Below, in pieces: positions 1 to 9,039 of a stretch of 64,000 bases of DNA. The stretch is taken from the NCBI GenBank assembly GCA_033816765.1, contig CM066292.1, forward strand, positions 5,022,001 through 5,086,000, in the 5' to 3' direction. Position 1 is the first letter of the stretch, and every line of letters begins with the position of its first letter. The position numbers and the translations under genes were made by a program. Source of the DNA: Nothopassalora personata. Taxonomy: Eukaryota > Ascomycota > Dothideomycetes > Mycosphaerellales > Mycosphaerellaceae. The notes beneath the pieces are model-generated. The model was not told the DNA's origin. It was given only the letters and a program-made list of their open reading frames with translations, and did no database searches.

Positions 1-1133
1 AGAAACGTGTCGTTGAGTACGGCAGCGTCGCAGATCAAGCCTCGCAGCAGATGCACGAGAGTGGAAGTCACGTGTTGCCGAGCATTGTTCGCGTAGACTT
101 CCTGAACCGAGTGCAGGATGGAGATGAGATTTGCTTCGGAAAGTCGGTTGAGCAGACCTTGGACTTGTCGACGAAGCTGTTTCAGCACTTCTTCGTCCGA
201 GGAAGCCGCCTTCCGCATGGAGGGTGGTATGTATTTTGCGGGCGGCGCGGCATTGTCTTTGACCACCGGCGCAGGCGCAACATATGGATTCTCTTTGCCC
301 TTTGTTGCTGGTGCCGGTGCTGCGTCCTCTATGACCAGTTCACGGTCGTCTTCATCGTCAAAGTCTCCTTCCGACAGCTCGTCGTCGGAAACCGGGTTGT
401 CCAAGGCGCCAGGCGCATCTTCTTCATCACTGTCGCCAAGATGGTCAAAGCCACCAAATTTGGTGGCCTCTTCTATCTCCTCGGCGTCTTCCTCACTCTC
501 CTCGGGCACCGCTTCCTTCTGCACCACCGCAGCAGCAGCTTTTCGTCTCTTGCTCTTCAGCCAATCGTCATCTCCAGGCCGCTTCCTCTTAGCCCCTAAG
601 CCTCCATCACTGTCCCCGTCCGAGCCATGTAGCAGCCAGTCCAGCTCATCGTCGCCCGTCTTCTTCGACTTCTTGCCTTTGATGCCCAGCTTCTTCTCCA
701 GTGCAGCAATCTCGGCATCGTCGTCCTCGAGCTTCGCTTTGGCACCTTTCTTGGAGATTGATGGACCCGCCAGCTCTTTTCCAAGCTCCAGCTCACCATC
801 GTCTTCGCTCTCATCGTCATCCTCCCCAGACTCTGGCTGTCGTCTCTGCTTTAAGATGGACTTGGCAGGTTTCGCATCTTCCGTGGGCACTTTGGCCTTC
901 GCTATGGGATTCCGTGGTGATGCACATGCGTCATCCTCCGATTCCCCGTCGTGCCGAGGTACTGCAACCCTTGGCTGTGGTCGTGGTGCTGCCCGTATGG
1001 ACTTCTTCTGCAACCGCTCTTGCTTTCGCTTGTCCTTGCGAGAAATGTGACGTTTCTTGCCGACTCGTCCACTATCGACCCTGTCAAGTAACACTGCAGG
1101 CAACTTGGGCCCTCCGTAGTTCGTTCGGCTCAT
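1..1133 (-). CDS. SGD1: SGD1/NOM1-type nucleolar MIF4G-domain protein, N-terminal part
   Basis: The minus strand is open from an ATG at 1131-1133 to the left edge, giving about 377 residues with no stop; the gene continues outside the window. The N-terminus is basic (RKDKRKQERLQKK near residue 32), as expected of a nucleolar protein. A long acidic Asp/Glu-rich region with KKLGIKGKK and DDELDWLL motifs follows. Near residues 300-340 come a KYIPPSMRK motif and QVQGLLNRLSEANLISIL, which is the entry to the MIF4G domain of the Sgd1/NOM1 family. In yeast Sgd1 is an essential nucleolar protein of 40S subunit biogenesis. The MIF4G core and the MA3 domain must lie to the left of the window. It is divergent from SRP14 with 207 bp between the two starts. 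No intron is needed in the visible part. The serine-rich plus-strand frame here is only its antisense shadow. Confidence 0.9.
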   Translation of the reverse strand, partial: MSRTNYGGPKLPAVLLDRVDSGRVGKKRHISRKDKRKQERLQKKSIRAAPRPQPRVAVPRHDGESEDDACASPRNPIAKAKVPTEDAKPAKSILKQRRQPESGEDDDESEDDGELELGKELAGPSISKKGAKAKLEDDDAEIAALEKKLGIKGKKSKKTGDDELDWLLHGSDGDSDGGLGAKRKRPGDDDWLKSKRRKAAAAVVQKEAVPEESEEDAEEIEEATKFGGFDHLGDSDEEDAPGALDNPVSDDELSEGDFDDEDDRELVIEDAAPAPATKGKENPYVAPAPVVKDNAAPPAKYIPPSMRKAASSDEEVLKQLRRQVQGLLNRLSEANLISILHSVQEVYANNARQHVTSTLVHLLRGLICDAAVLNDTF

Positions 1134-1340
1134 CGTGCAATGTGTGCGATCATGATATAGACATATACAGTGAACAGCGACAGCAAAGAAGATCTGCTTG
1201 ACTTTTTGATGATCTGCATCCCGCATCCTGAACCCCACGCCCACGCGAGCTTACCGCTGCTATTTCGACTACACCTTCACCATGACTTCGATATGCCGCC
1301 TGATTCCGTACATATTGAGTTCCGGACCAAATCGTAATCA
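1134..1340. promoter_or_regulatory. Shared divergent promoter region of SGD1 and SRP14
   Basis: Only 207 bp separate the two divergent start codons, so both promoters and both 5' UTRs must lie here. I see no convincing TATA box. Both genes are housekeeping genes (ribosome biogenesis and protein targeting), so shared control is plausible, but that is inference. Confidence 0.55.
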
Positions 1341-1863
1341 TGCCAGACCACCTTGGCCACGATGAGGTACGACACACTCTTTGAACGGGCGCAACAACAC
1401 AATTCGCACTGACACGCGACAGTTCTTCGCACAACTCACATCCTTGATCGAGAAGACACAGCAAAAGGGTCACGGCTCCGTGTACCTCACACAAAAGCGA
1501 TGTAAGGCACTGTGGCATAATATAGGCAGCCGCATGTGCTAATATCCCGCAGTAACATACGACCCCAGTCAACCACAAGCACAAACCCCCACGACAGACG
1601 ACCTAAGCGACCTCAACCCTCCCAACCCTCTACCCATAATCATCCGAGCAACAGACGGCAAGAGCCAATCTAAAGACCGAAAAAAGAACAAGGACAAGAT
1701 CAAACTTCGTACGGTTGTGCAGCCGGACGATTTGGAAACTTTCTTCACGAGGTATGCGGAGGTGTGTAAGGCGGGCATGCAGAGTTTGAAGAAGAGGGAT
1801 CGGAGTAAGAGGAAGAAGGATAAGAAGGGGAAGAAGAAAGGCGAAGCGGGCCAGAAGAAATGA
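1341..1863 (+). CDS. SRP14: Signal recognition particle subunit SRP14, three exons
   Basis: Exons are 1341-1367, 1423-1501 and 1553-1863; together they are 417 nt, or 138 residues plus TGA. Intron 1 (1368-1422, 55 bp) runs from GTACGA to CAG with a CTGAC branch-type site. Intron 2 (1502-1552, 51 bp) runs from GTAAGG to CAG with GCTAAT. The product starts MPDHLGHDE, then FFAQLTSLIEKTQQKGHGSV, the typical N-terminus of SRP14. The LPIIIRATDGKS strand and VVQPDDLETFFTRYAEVCKAG are the family core. The C-terminus is a Lys-rich tail (KKRDRSKRKKDKKGKKK). SRP14 binds the Alu domain of SRP RNA and acts in elongation arrest during ER targeting. The length is normal for fungi. The frame closes exactly across both introns, which supports the model. 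Confidence 0.93.
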
Positions 1864-2981
1864 TCATCAGGGTGAAGAGACGAGGGAACGACGACGTGAC
1901 AAAGATGGCATTGAAGAGAATATGGAATCGAGCAGGGTCACGCACGCGGGACATCAACGACCGCATGAGGTCCTAGACGGTCCACATAGACGTCGTCAGC
2001 CAGATAGCGCGATGCAGAGTGCGTCGCGGGACGGGAGCGATGGAACCCCGCTCTGACATGATCTGCGGGGCGATGCCATTTGGTCCAACGCGCGTGGTCG
2101 ATCAGACTCTAGAAGAATCGAGCAGTAAGTAGTACCTTAACAAAGACTACGATCGGAATTCGCAGCCTTTAACAATCTATTTAGTACAGCTCTGCCCACA
2201 ACATGCGGCTCGATGTCTTGTGTCCCCTTAGTGCAGGTATACCCTTCCCTAAACTCGATATACTCCGTCGAATGCAGTGAGCAGACGCGTTTGGGCAACT
2301 CGCCGCCAGCTCGGCGTGATTGTGGCTGGAGTTGTACTTCACATGCAATCGCTGTTCAACGCGGTGAATGCATTCTTCGGTCATGCACGGTTAATGGCAC
2401 GGCCCTATCGAGATGAAAGCTGATATGAGACGCTCACTGGTCAGAATCAAGAGCTGAACCCTTCCCAGCCTCCTCTCGTCCGGGCGTCAATGGGAAGATC
2501 GTGCGATTGTCGCAAGAGGCTTGCTTTCTTGCCATCTCCTCCTTCAAAAGACTTCTTCCTCCCAAGCATATTCCGAACCACGACCAGACGACCAACTGCA
2601 AGAGCAAGACCAACTTCTCACTGGCTTAGCACGCATCGCCCTTCACCTCCACTCACACAAACTCCGGCAGTCTGTGCCATTCACCAACCACGTTCATTCC
2701 TGCAACTTTTGCATCACGCGCCTCGGGCTGGCCCGTGCTCACCGCGACTTCTCAGCACTCTCGACTACTTCTAAGGCCTCACCACTTCTTCTCGTCTTTC
2801 CATCTACCATCTCAGGGTACGACAGACTCCACCAAGATACTGCCTCAACTTGAGCCATCGCACCTTCTTTGGCTACCTTCACCACCTTCCACGACACACT
2901 AGGCATTCCATTTCACCTTTCACGCACCCACGGTCGACGAGCAAGCTTCCATATCGCACTGCATAGACCTGCAATTGCAAG
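1864..2981. other. Intergenic region without recognisable gene
   Basis: About 1.1 kb between SRP14 and the broken gene at 2982. Short open frames occur on both strands but none has a recognisable domain, start context or length that I can support. The last 250 bp before 2982 are pyrimidine-rich (repeated CTTC/CACC), typical of a fungal promoter and 5' UTR. There is no RIP signature here. Confidence 0.5.
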
Positions 2982-5909
2982 ATGGCAGATATTTTCGAGT
3001 TTTTAATCACCTCTGATATGGGTGATTAGCACGCTGAGGAGCATGCCTCTCATGAAAGCGACGCTGATATCGACAACGACAGTCTTTTCGGCGGAGGCGA
3101 CCAGGATGGCGAGGGTGAAGGTGATACTGGCGTCGATAATGACAGCCTCTTCGGCAGAGGAGACCAGGAACGCGAGGATGAAGATCAGGCTGATGCAACC
3201 AACATGTCCATCGGAGGCGACGATTGGGACAATCTTATGAAGCAGCATTTCATGGACGGGACGGAGCATGAAGATCCTCACGCGGCTGGCGAAGGATCTT
3301 TCGCAAACAGCAGTGGCACACATGAGGCTTCAGAGGCCGATGGTCTCACGAAGCAGCTAATGGACGCTATGGAGAACGCACGACCTCAGAACATTGCCGC
3401 GGTGCCTTATACGGACAGCAACCCGAGAAACACTACTGGAATCCCGTCTGGTACGTCGACTACCAATGCACCGCTTATGGTGTCGCAACCTGCCCAAGGC
3501 GCCCCCTTGGCGGCTCCCAGGCCAACAATGGGCTCGAGTGTGCCCTTTGGCATGTCCAGTACTGCATCGTCAGCGCAGGCTCGACTTCTCAGTCCCCCTC
3601 CAGCTCCACCAAGCATTCCAGCCCAGGCGATGGTACCTCCCATGAACACAGCCAGACCTCACGGACTTGCACCTCCTCTACATTCGCAGCGCTCTGCAAC
3701 CCATCCGGCGATGCCTGGTCCCAACAGCTTCTCCGCACCATCAATGGCTTTCACCGGTCCCTTGTTCCGTCCCGCGACGTCTGCTCTATCTCCTCCCAGC
3801 CGGCATTTCGTGCCGGGAGGGCGTCCCAATCCCAACACGGTGTCTATCATCACAAGGCGTCAACGACCGTCTGTCGCGAGATCTATCGATCTAACGGCTG
3901 CAGACGACGAGAAGGTGTCTCCAGGCATTGCAGCAAACATAGCACTGAAGCGCAAGCGAGATGCCGAATAAGCAGCTGCTGTGTCGAAGAAGCGCAAGAC
4001 TCGAGAGATTCCTCTGGATGGCACTAGGCAGGATCACCGCGACTTCGTTACGGGATCGCATACCAACCACGCCATGGTGGCACCCTCAGCTAATGCTATC
4101 GACCCAGCTGTTCTCTAGGAGAGACAGCGCGGCTCGGCACCTCGCAGGGTCAACCAGCAGGCACAGGGCACTCCAGCATCTGGCAACTACACTATTGACC
4201 TGATCAATGACGACGATCTCGGAGAAAGCAACAAATACGTATCGCGAGTTCTGAGCGCAGAGGATCAAGTTGCTTACGGGTTTGATGAAGCGTACATCGA
4301 TTAGTACAAATCAGAGAGCAAAGCTGCTGACAGGATGGGCGAGGTGATCGCTGCCGCAGAAGCTTCAGGCTTCATCGAAGAAGACCCTTTTGCGGCGCCT
4401 CCAGATCTCTGTCAGCCTTACAATGACGCAGAGTCGTACGAGGAGTTCTGCAATATTACTAGTGGATTCCCCCCTGCTCCTGCACCGTCGATCAAAGGGC
4501 AGAGACAGCCTCCAGCAAGTAAACCAGCTCCATGGAATCTCTGTGCTTCTGCCCAATCACAAGGATTACTGGCAGTCCCTGTACACGCAGCGATGGCGTT
4601 CGCTCCACCACGTCAAACAGCACCAGCCAGCAGCCCACCAACAATTGCAACGCCCGTCGATGGACTGTCAAACAGCAAGCAGAAGCAGTCTCCAGCTTCC
4701 ACGGCGGTCAGAGTGAATGTCAGCACTCCCGCACGACGACCGGGGTCGCTGGTATTGCCTCCTCGCAAAGGCTCGCAGAAGACACCACCTCCTCAAGATA
4801 TTGCACAAGCCAATCCGCTATTCACTGCGACGCCCACTGCTGGACCTTTGACCGGCGAGCAGACGCAGTTTCCAGCTGTCGCACCGATTCAGCCGAGTCT
4901 CGACATTCCTGCACCACGACGCGGGGGACTTTTGTTAACTTCTTTTGCAGCGACGATACCGGAAACTTCGCCACGGAAGACTGCATCGGCTAATCCGCCT
5001 TACGCTACAACACCGGATGCTCCCATCAAGAAGGGGAAGGAAAAGATGGACCGCAAGAGAAAAAATGGTTTCTCTCCAGAAGAAGAATCACCTTCAAGGC
5101 GGCCGAGAAAAGCAGTAATCCCGCCACCTCCTCCCCAGGTCGACACACATACGACCATCTTCTCGCACTTTGCGATTGTGCGCTACGGCCACGTTGTCGG
5201 CACATTGGGCCTCACACGCGATGGCTCATCCATGAGGTTTATCACGGCCGGCACCAATCATGCGCTACTTCTATTGCCTAGGCCTGATCTGCGCAGCATG
5301 AAACCTCTAGATGGTGGTCAGTTGAGAGTTTTCGCAGGAAGGAACAAATATCTTTTCAACTGGTGTCACAAAGACCAGGCCGCCGAGGACATTAGAAAGT
5401 TCAAGGAGCTACTGCCAGAGGACCCGGAAACACAGCAGAGTGCAAGGTCTATGATGGGAACCAGCAGCAGCGGACTGTCGAAAGGTCGTAAAGACAGTGC
5501 GTCAAGCGAATGCAAGTCCTCGGCTGGAAGCGCTGGTACTAAGTCGCCCGCCCACCCTTTGCGAATTGTGGAGCCTGACATCACAAAATACAAGGACGAT
5601 CGAGACTTTGCGCCTATGAGAAAGCACTCGGATGCTGAAATGCTCGCCGAGGAAGAAGACATTGCCATCCTGCGCGATCAGTGGGTTAGACACGGGTCCG
5701 AGACCTGGCCGGCCACCATGAACTTCATGCAACAGTGGCTACATCGCAGATGCCGATATCTCGGTACTAACGACGCGTCTGCTTTTGATCGCGCTTGCAG
5801 TAATTTGACCAAGCCGCCTCTGCAGCAGAAGGTCATCAAGTATTTCCTCTGGGAGAAGCATGAGCTGATGCAGCGATCCCCATACGCCGCAGATATCAAG
5901 CGGATTTGA
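2982..5909 (+). pseudogene. Unknown 975-codon host gene broken by four in-frame stops
   Basis: One reading frame runs from the ATG at 2982 to TGA at 5907-5909. It is interrupted only at codon 16 (TAG, 3027-3029), codon 330 (TAA, 3969-3971), codon 379 (TAG, 4116-4118) and codon 441 (TAG, 4302-4304), with no frameshift. Sequence character continues across every stop: an acidic repeat (DNDSLFGGGDQ, then DNDSLFGRGDQ), a Pro/Ala/Ser-rich linker, a KRKR basic cluster, and two SIDLT/TIDLI motifs followed by acidic residues. A globular part near codons 725-830 (HFAIVRYGHVVGTLGL) is followed by a C-terminal segment with WVRHGSETWPATMNFMQQWL. I do not recognise the family. All four stops fit single C-to-T changes of Gln codons at CpA, the RIP dinucleotide. 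The longest uninterrupted part is 4335-5909 (524 codons), which could still be expressed. Alternatives are stop recoding or RNA editing. Confidence 0.65.
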
Positions 5910-6717
5910 GCAGACGTTGCGGCTGGAAGGCCCAGTGTAAGGCCGCCTTCATGGTGCAAGTGCACTGAGCAGTCTACTTGTAATTGGCACTTGGAGAAGA
6001 AAGACCAGAAGCGAGACGGCTAGAAGTTGCAGCACGAAGGACGACGTGGCTGAAACTTACTCGCGAAAAGACACCATAATTAGAGCAATATGACAGAGGA
6101 GAATATAACGAATTTGTGACGAGGAAAGAGACGATAATTGAGGTTTACGACATTTGAGTAAGAGTTCATACACAGCTCGGCGATGGACATTGGGCAAGAT
6201 CCGCAGGGGACTCATGGTAGCTATTTCAGCAGTTGCGAGCGCAAGGCTTTGTACACATGACGATTCTAGATAGCTATACCTTGATACCACGCTAGATTGC
6301 TCTGAGATGTACTTTCTCGTTGAACAGACTCGTATTGATTTGATCTCCCAAATCATCGTGTGAATGGTGTCGTGCAGAGTGCGGCCACGGCACCATGACG
6401 ATTCTGCTGTGAGCTGAGGTCGCATGTGCCAAAGTGAATGTGCAAAAAGTGGGCCCAAGCGCCGTTCTTCACTCATCCCGAACTTCAGAATGACACTCGA
6501 CACGACAACACTTTCAGACACCAAGCATAAATATTCGCCACATCGCGCCTACTGTCTGTCGCACTCTCGACCGCCCATCATTCAACTCATTCCCAAACTA
6601 AAATTATAGGCCTACTTCTCCTTCGACCAAGCTTGCCGCATATCACAGAAGTCGCGACAATTCTCATCATCCGCGATCTCCTCTAATATCACGGCATCCG
6701 GCTTCGAATGCACGATT
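5910..6717. other. Intergenic region
   Basis: About 800 bp between the broken gene and the next gene. No supportable gene. An AT-rich CATAAATATT stretch near 6526 lies about 190 bp before the next ATG and could be a core promoter element of the gene at 6718. Confidence 0.45.
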
Positions 6718-8271
6718 ATGCCTGAAGGCTTCAAGCGACCTGGTCAGGGCTCGAGGGTAGGCAAGGCGCGGCCCTTCTCGCTTGGCGGAGGAGCGAAAAA
6801 AGGAGATATCAGAGGCCAAGCCGCTCGCAAAAGTGACACTGTTGCGATGCCTTCTCATTTCTCCTCGAGTGCCACGGGAATCAAGCGCGCTCGCGAGGAC
6901 GACGAAGACCAGACGAGAGACATCAAGAAGGCTCGAGAAGAGACATACACTTCGCCGACGGATCTATCTGCCTTTCGCGCACCTGTCGAGCAGGCAGTGG
7001 CCATCAACAAGGATCCTGAGCTCGCAGACTTCTTTGAAGGCACTGATCAGGATGAGGATATGGAGTTTGAAGACGTGGAGATAGAGCCCGTGGACAACTC
7101 ACCAGACGTGGACCCTCTGTTCCCAGGTCTGTGTTCCACCAAAGTTGCCGACGCAAACCAGGCTCGACAACAAAAGCAGGAAGAGAAGGAGCGCGAAGCA
7201 CGAGTGAAAGAGCTTGAAAGCATCGCGAAAGTCGCCGCCAACATCCCTGACCTCTCCTTCAGAGTATCCTACAACACTTACGAGAACTGTCCTTTCAAGA
7301 CTACACTGGTCGCAGGCGACCTTGGAGCTAGCAGGGGCGAAGATCGCTTCGAAGAAGGTACCCTTAGCCTCGAAGACGCCAAGCAGTACCTCCAGTGGAC
7401 CCGCTTGGGATCTGAGTACGCAGTCGTTACTCTGAAAGTCACCGAGCTCAACCGCATCGCCTGGAATGGCGACAGCGACTTTGCAACCCTCGCGCTGAGC
7501 AAAGACTTCCCAGCCGACTTTGACGAACCAGCGCAGACTAAGCCGTTCGTCTTCCACATTCACTGCGAAGACGCAGCCAACGTCGCTGAATCCTTCGGCT
7601 CCGCCCTCAAAAAGCTGCGCAAAGCGATCAAACCGGACCCCATCATGGTTCCGAAAGCCACGACCGCCGAAAAGGCTATGCCCACCCCAACCGACAGCGG
7701 CTACAGCGGTTCACCACCCCCGACCGCCGCGCTGCCTTCCATTCCTGCCGTGGTGAAGTCGTCAACCGGCCACACCCCATCCGAGATCGCCGCCAACAAC
7801 GCAGAGACTTTCAAATTCCGCGAAGCGCTGAAGAAATACGGCGCCAGCGGCACTTGGGGCAACACAACCTTCTCTAAAGCCAATATGCGTGCTTTCCTCG
7901 AGGCAAAGGACAAGTTCCACAACATCGTGGACTCCACGGCTTGGGCTCGCGGCCTCGGGTCCCAGTGCAAGCTGGTTGCGCAAGCGAGGATTGTGGCTTA
8001 TCTTGAGAGGTATCCCGATGAAGGAGTAGCTGTGCCATTTGTGAATGTGACGACAGCGGACAGGAAGGGGAAGAAGAACCAGGAACAGACGGCGGGAACT
8101 GGGAATTTGTTCGAGGCGAGCTGGAATGGGATGCATTTGGGGTGGTATAAGACGAATGACGAGAGGATGGAGGTGATTCAAACGGCTATGTTGGCAGAGT
8201 CGCAGGAGGCTCATGAAAGAGGGATGGACAGGAGGTTCGACGATGGTGGCCGGATGTTGTTGCAGGGATAG
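6718..8271 (+). CDS. Hypothetical protein, 517 residues, likely nuclear
   Basis: Single-exon frame from ATG 6718 to TAG 8269-8271, intact and with host-like base composition. The N-terminal 75 residues are basic and Gly-rich, with a bipartite nuclear-localisation-like signal near residues 56-73 (KRAREDDEDQ then KKAR). An acidic stretch near residues 100-140 (DQDEDMEFEDVEIE) and a charged helical segment near 150-175 (QQKQEEKEREARVKELE) follow. The segment 185-310 looks globular, with SFRVSYNTYENCPFKTTLV. A Pro/Ser linker near 320-355 leads to a C-terminal half with WNGMHLGWYKTNDERMEVIQ. I do not recognise a family and assign no function. No membrane segment or signal peptide is visible. It is the last intact host gene before the repeats, with its stop 402 bp from the copia LTR, and it shows no RIP-type stops. 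Confidence 0.7.
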   Translation: MPEGFKRPGQGSRVGKARPFSLGGGAKKGDIRGQAARKSDTVAMPSHFSSSATGIKRAREDDEDQTRDIKKAREETYTSPTDLSAFRAPVEQAVAINKDPELADFFEGTDQDEDMEFEDVEIEPVDNSPDVDPLFPGLCSTKVADANQARQQKQEEKEREARVKELESIAKVAANIPDLSFRVSYNTYENCPFKTTLVAGDLGASRGEDRFEEGTLSLEDAKQYLQWTRLGSEYAVVTLKVTELNRIAWNGDSDFATLALSKDFPADFDEPAQTKPFVFHIHCEDAANVAESFGSALKKLRKAIKPDPIMVPKATTAEKAMPTPTDSGYSGSPPPTAALPSIPAVVKSSTGHTPSEIAANNAETFKFREALKKYGASGTWGNTTFSKANMRAFLEAKDKFHNIVDSTAWARGLGSQCKLVAQARIVAYLERYPDEGVAVPFVNVTTADRKGKKNQEQTAGTGNLFEASWNGMHLGWYKTNDERMEVIQTAMLAESQEAHERGMDRRFDDGGRMLLQG

Positions 8272-8668
8272 TGGTGTTAGCGACATGGGTGTGATGCTTT
8301 GGCGGCGTGATGAGATGTCAGGATAGCGTACCTGTTCAGGATGAGATGATCATCAATGTTATTGCAGACTACAAAGAAGTGGTCTCAGACATCGAGGCGT
8401 TGGCGAGCGCGGAAGTGCTCTCAGCCGACCTTGGCATTTGAGATGGCGCCATCGTGCCGAGCTTGAGTTCGTCCCGTCTGATGGTTGCGGAGTGCAGACT
8501 TTTGTGCCAGATCGATGTGTAGTGGGAGAAGTGTGAAGCATTTCCTGAGAGCAAGCTATAATGAGAGGTTTCGTCTCATTGGCTTGTGAAATACGTACGC
8601 CAATAGATGATCATGATACATCCACTCGGAGCACGGGCCAGGCGCTAGCCGGATCCAGATTCATAAAG
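8272..8668. other. Host intergenic sequence up to the copia insertion site
   Basis: About 400 bp of normal composition without a supportable gene. It ends in the ATCGG target duplication of Copia-1. There is no obvious RIP leakage out of the element. Confidence 0.5.
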
Positions 8669-8673
8669 ATCGG

Positions 8674-8849
8674 TGTTGTGAATCAGGTGACCAAGGGCCA
8701 TGTTAGTCAGGACTTGGCACACACACACTATATTACACTGTTTTCTGTAGCTAGATAGTCTTACACTGTGTAGCAATTTATAAGGGTTACTAATCCACCC
8801 TATCGTTTCAATCTAGAAGCTTGTACTCGTTAAATACCTATTAACAATA
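8674..8849 (+). repeat. Copia-1 5' LTR
   Basis: 176 bp; starts TGTTGTGAATCAGG and ends CTATTAACAATA, matching the 3' LTR apart from RIP-type changes. It is followed directly by GGTTATAAGCCCG, the place of the primer-binding site; I cannot assign the primer tRNA with confidence. Confidence 0.92.
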
Positions 8850-9039
8850 GGTTATAAGCCCGAGTGCTCCTCTGCCTATTTAAATTAGAACCTAAATCGT
8901 CATCGAAGCTCTATTAAGGATTAGCTTGCCTTGCTAGTAGACCCGACCCTGCATTTATTTTACGGACAACTATCTAATCGATTTAAGAACTACTATAGGA
9001 GATCGGCACTAAGCACTAGTACCGTAGTATAGCATCTAA

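Noticed and set aside
118..1050. 310-codon plus-strand frame rich in serine
   Set aside because: It is the antisense shadow of the Asp/Glu-rich SGD1 region; the minus strand gives recognisable SGD1/NOM1 motifs.
2490..2853. Two overlapping plus-strand frames upstream of the broken gene
   Set aside because: Low-complexity Ser/Pro/His peptides in different frames of a pyrimidine-rich leader; no support as a gene.
2986..3029. Short intron removing the first stop of the broken gene
   Set aside because: A GT...AG stretch of about 33 nt exists but is below the usual fungal minimum and has no branch site; the other stops would remain.
2982..5909. Alternative genetic code (TAA/TAG as Gln) for the interrupted gene
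   Set aside because: The intact neighbour at 6718-8271 ends with TAG and the Gypsy-1 pol frame with TAA; the relics' stops fit RIP.
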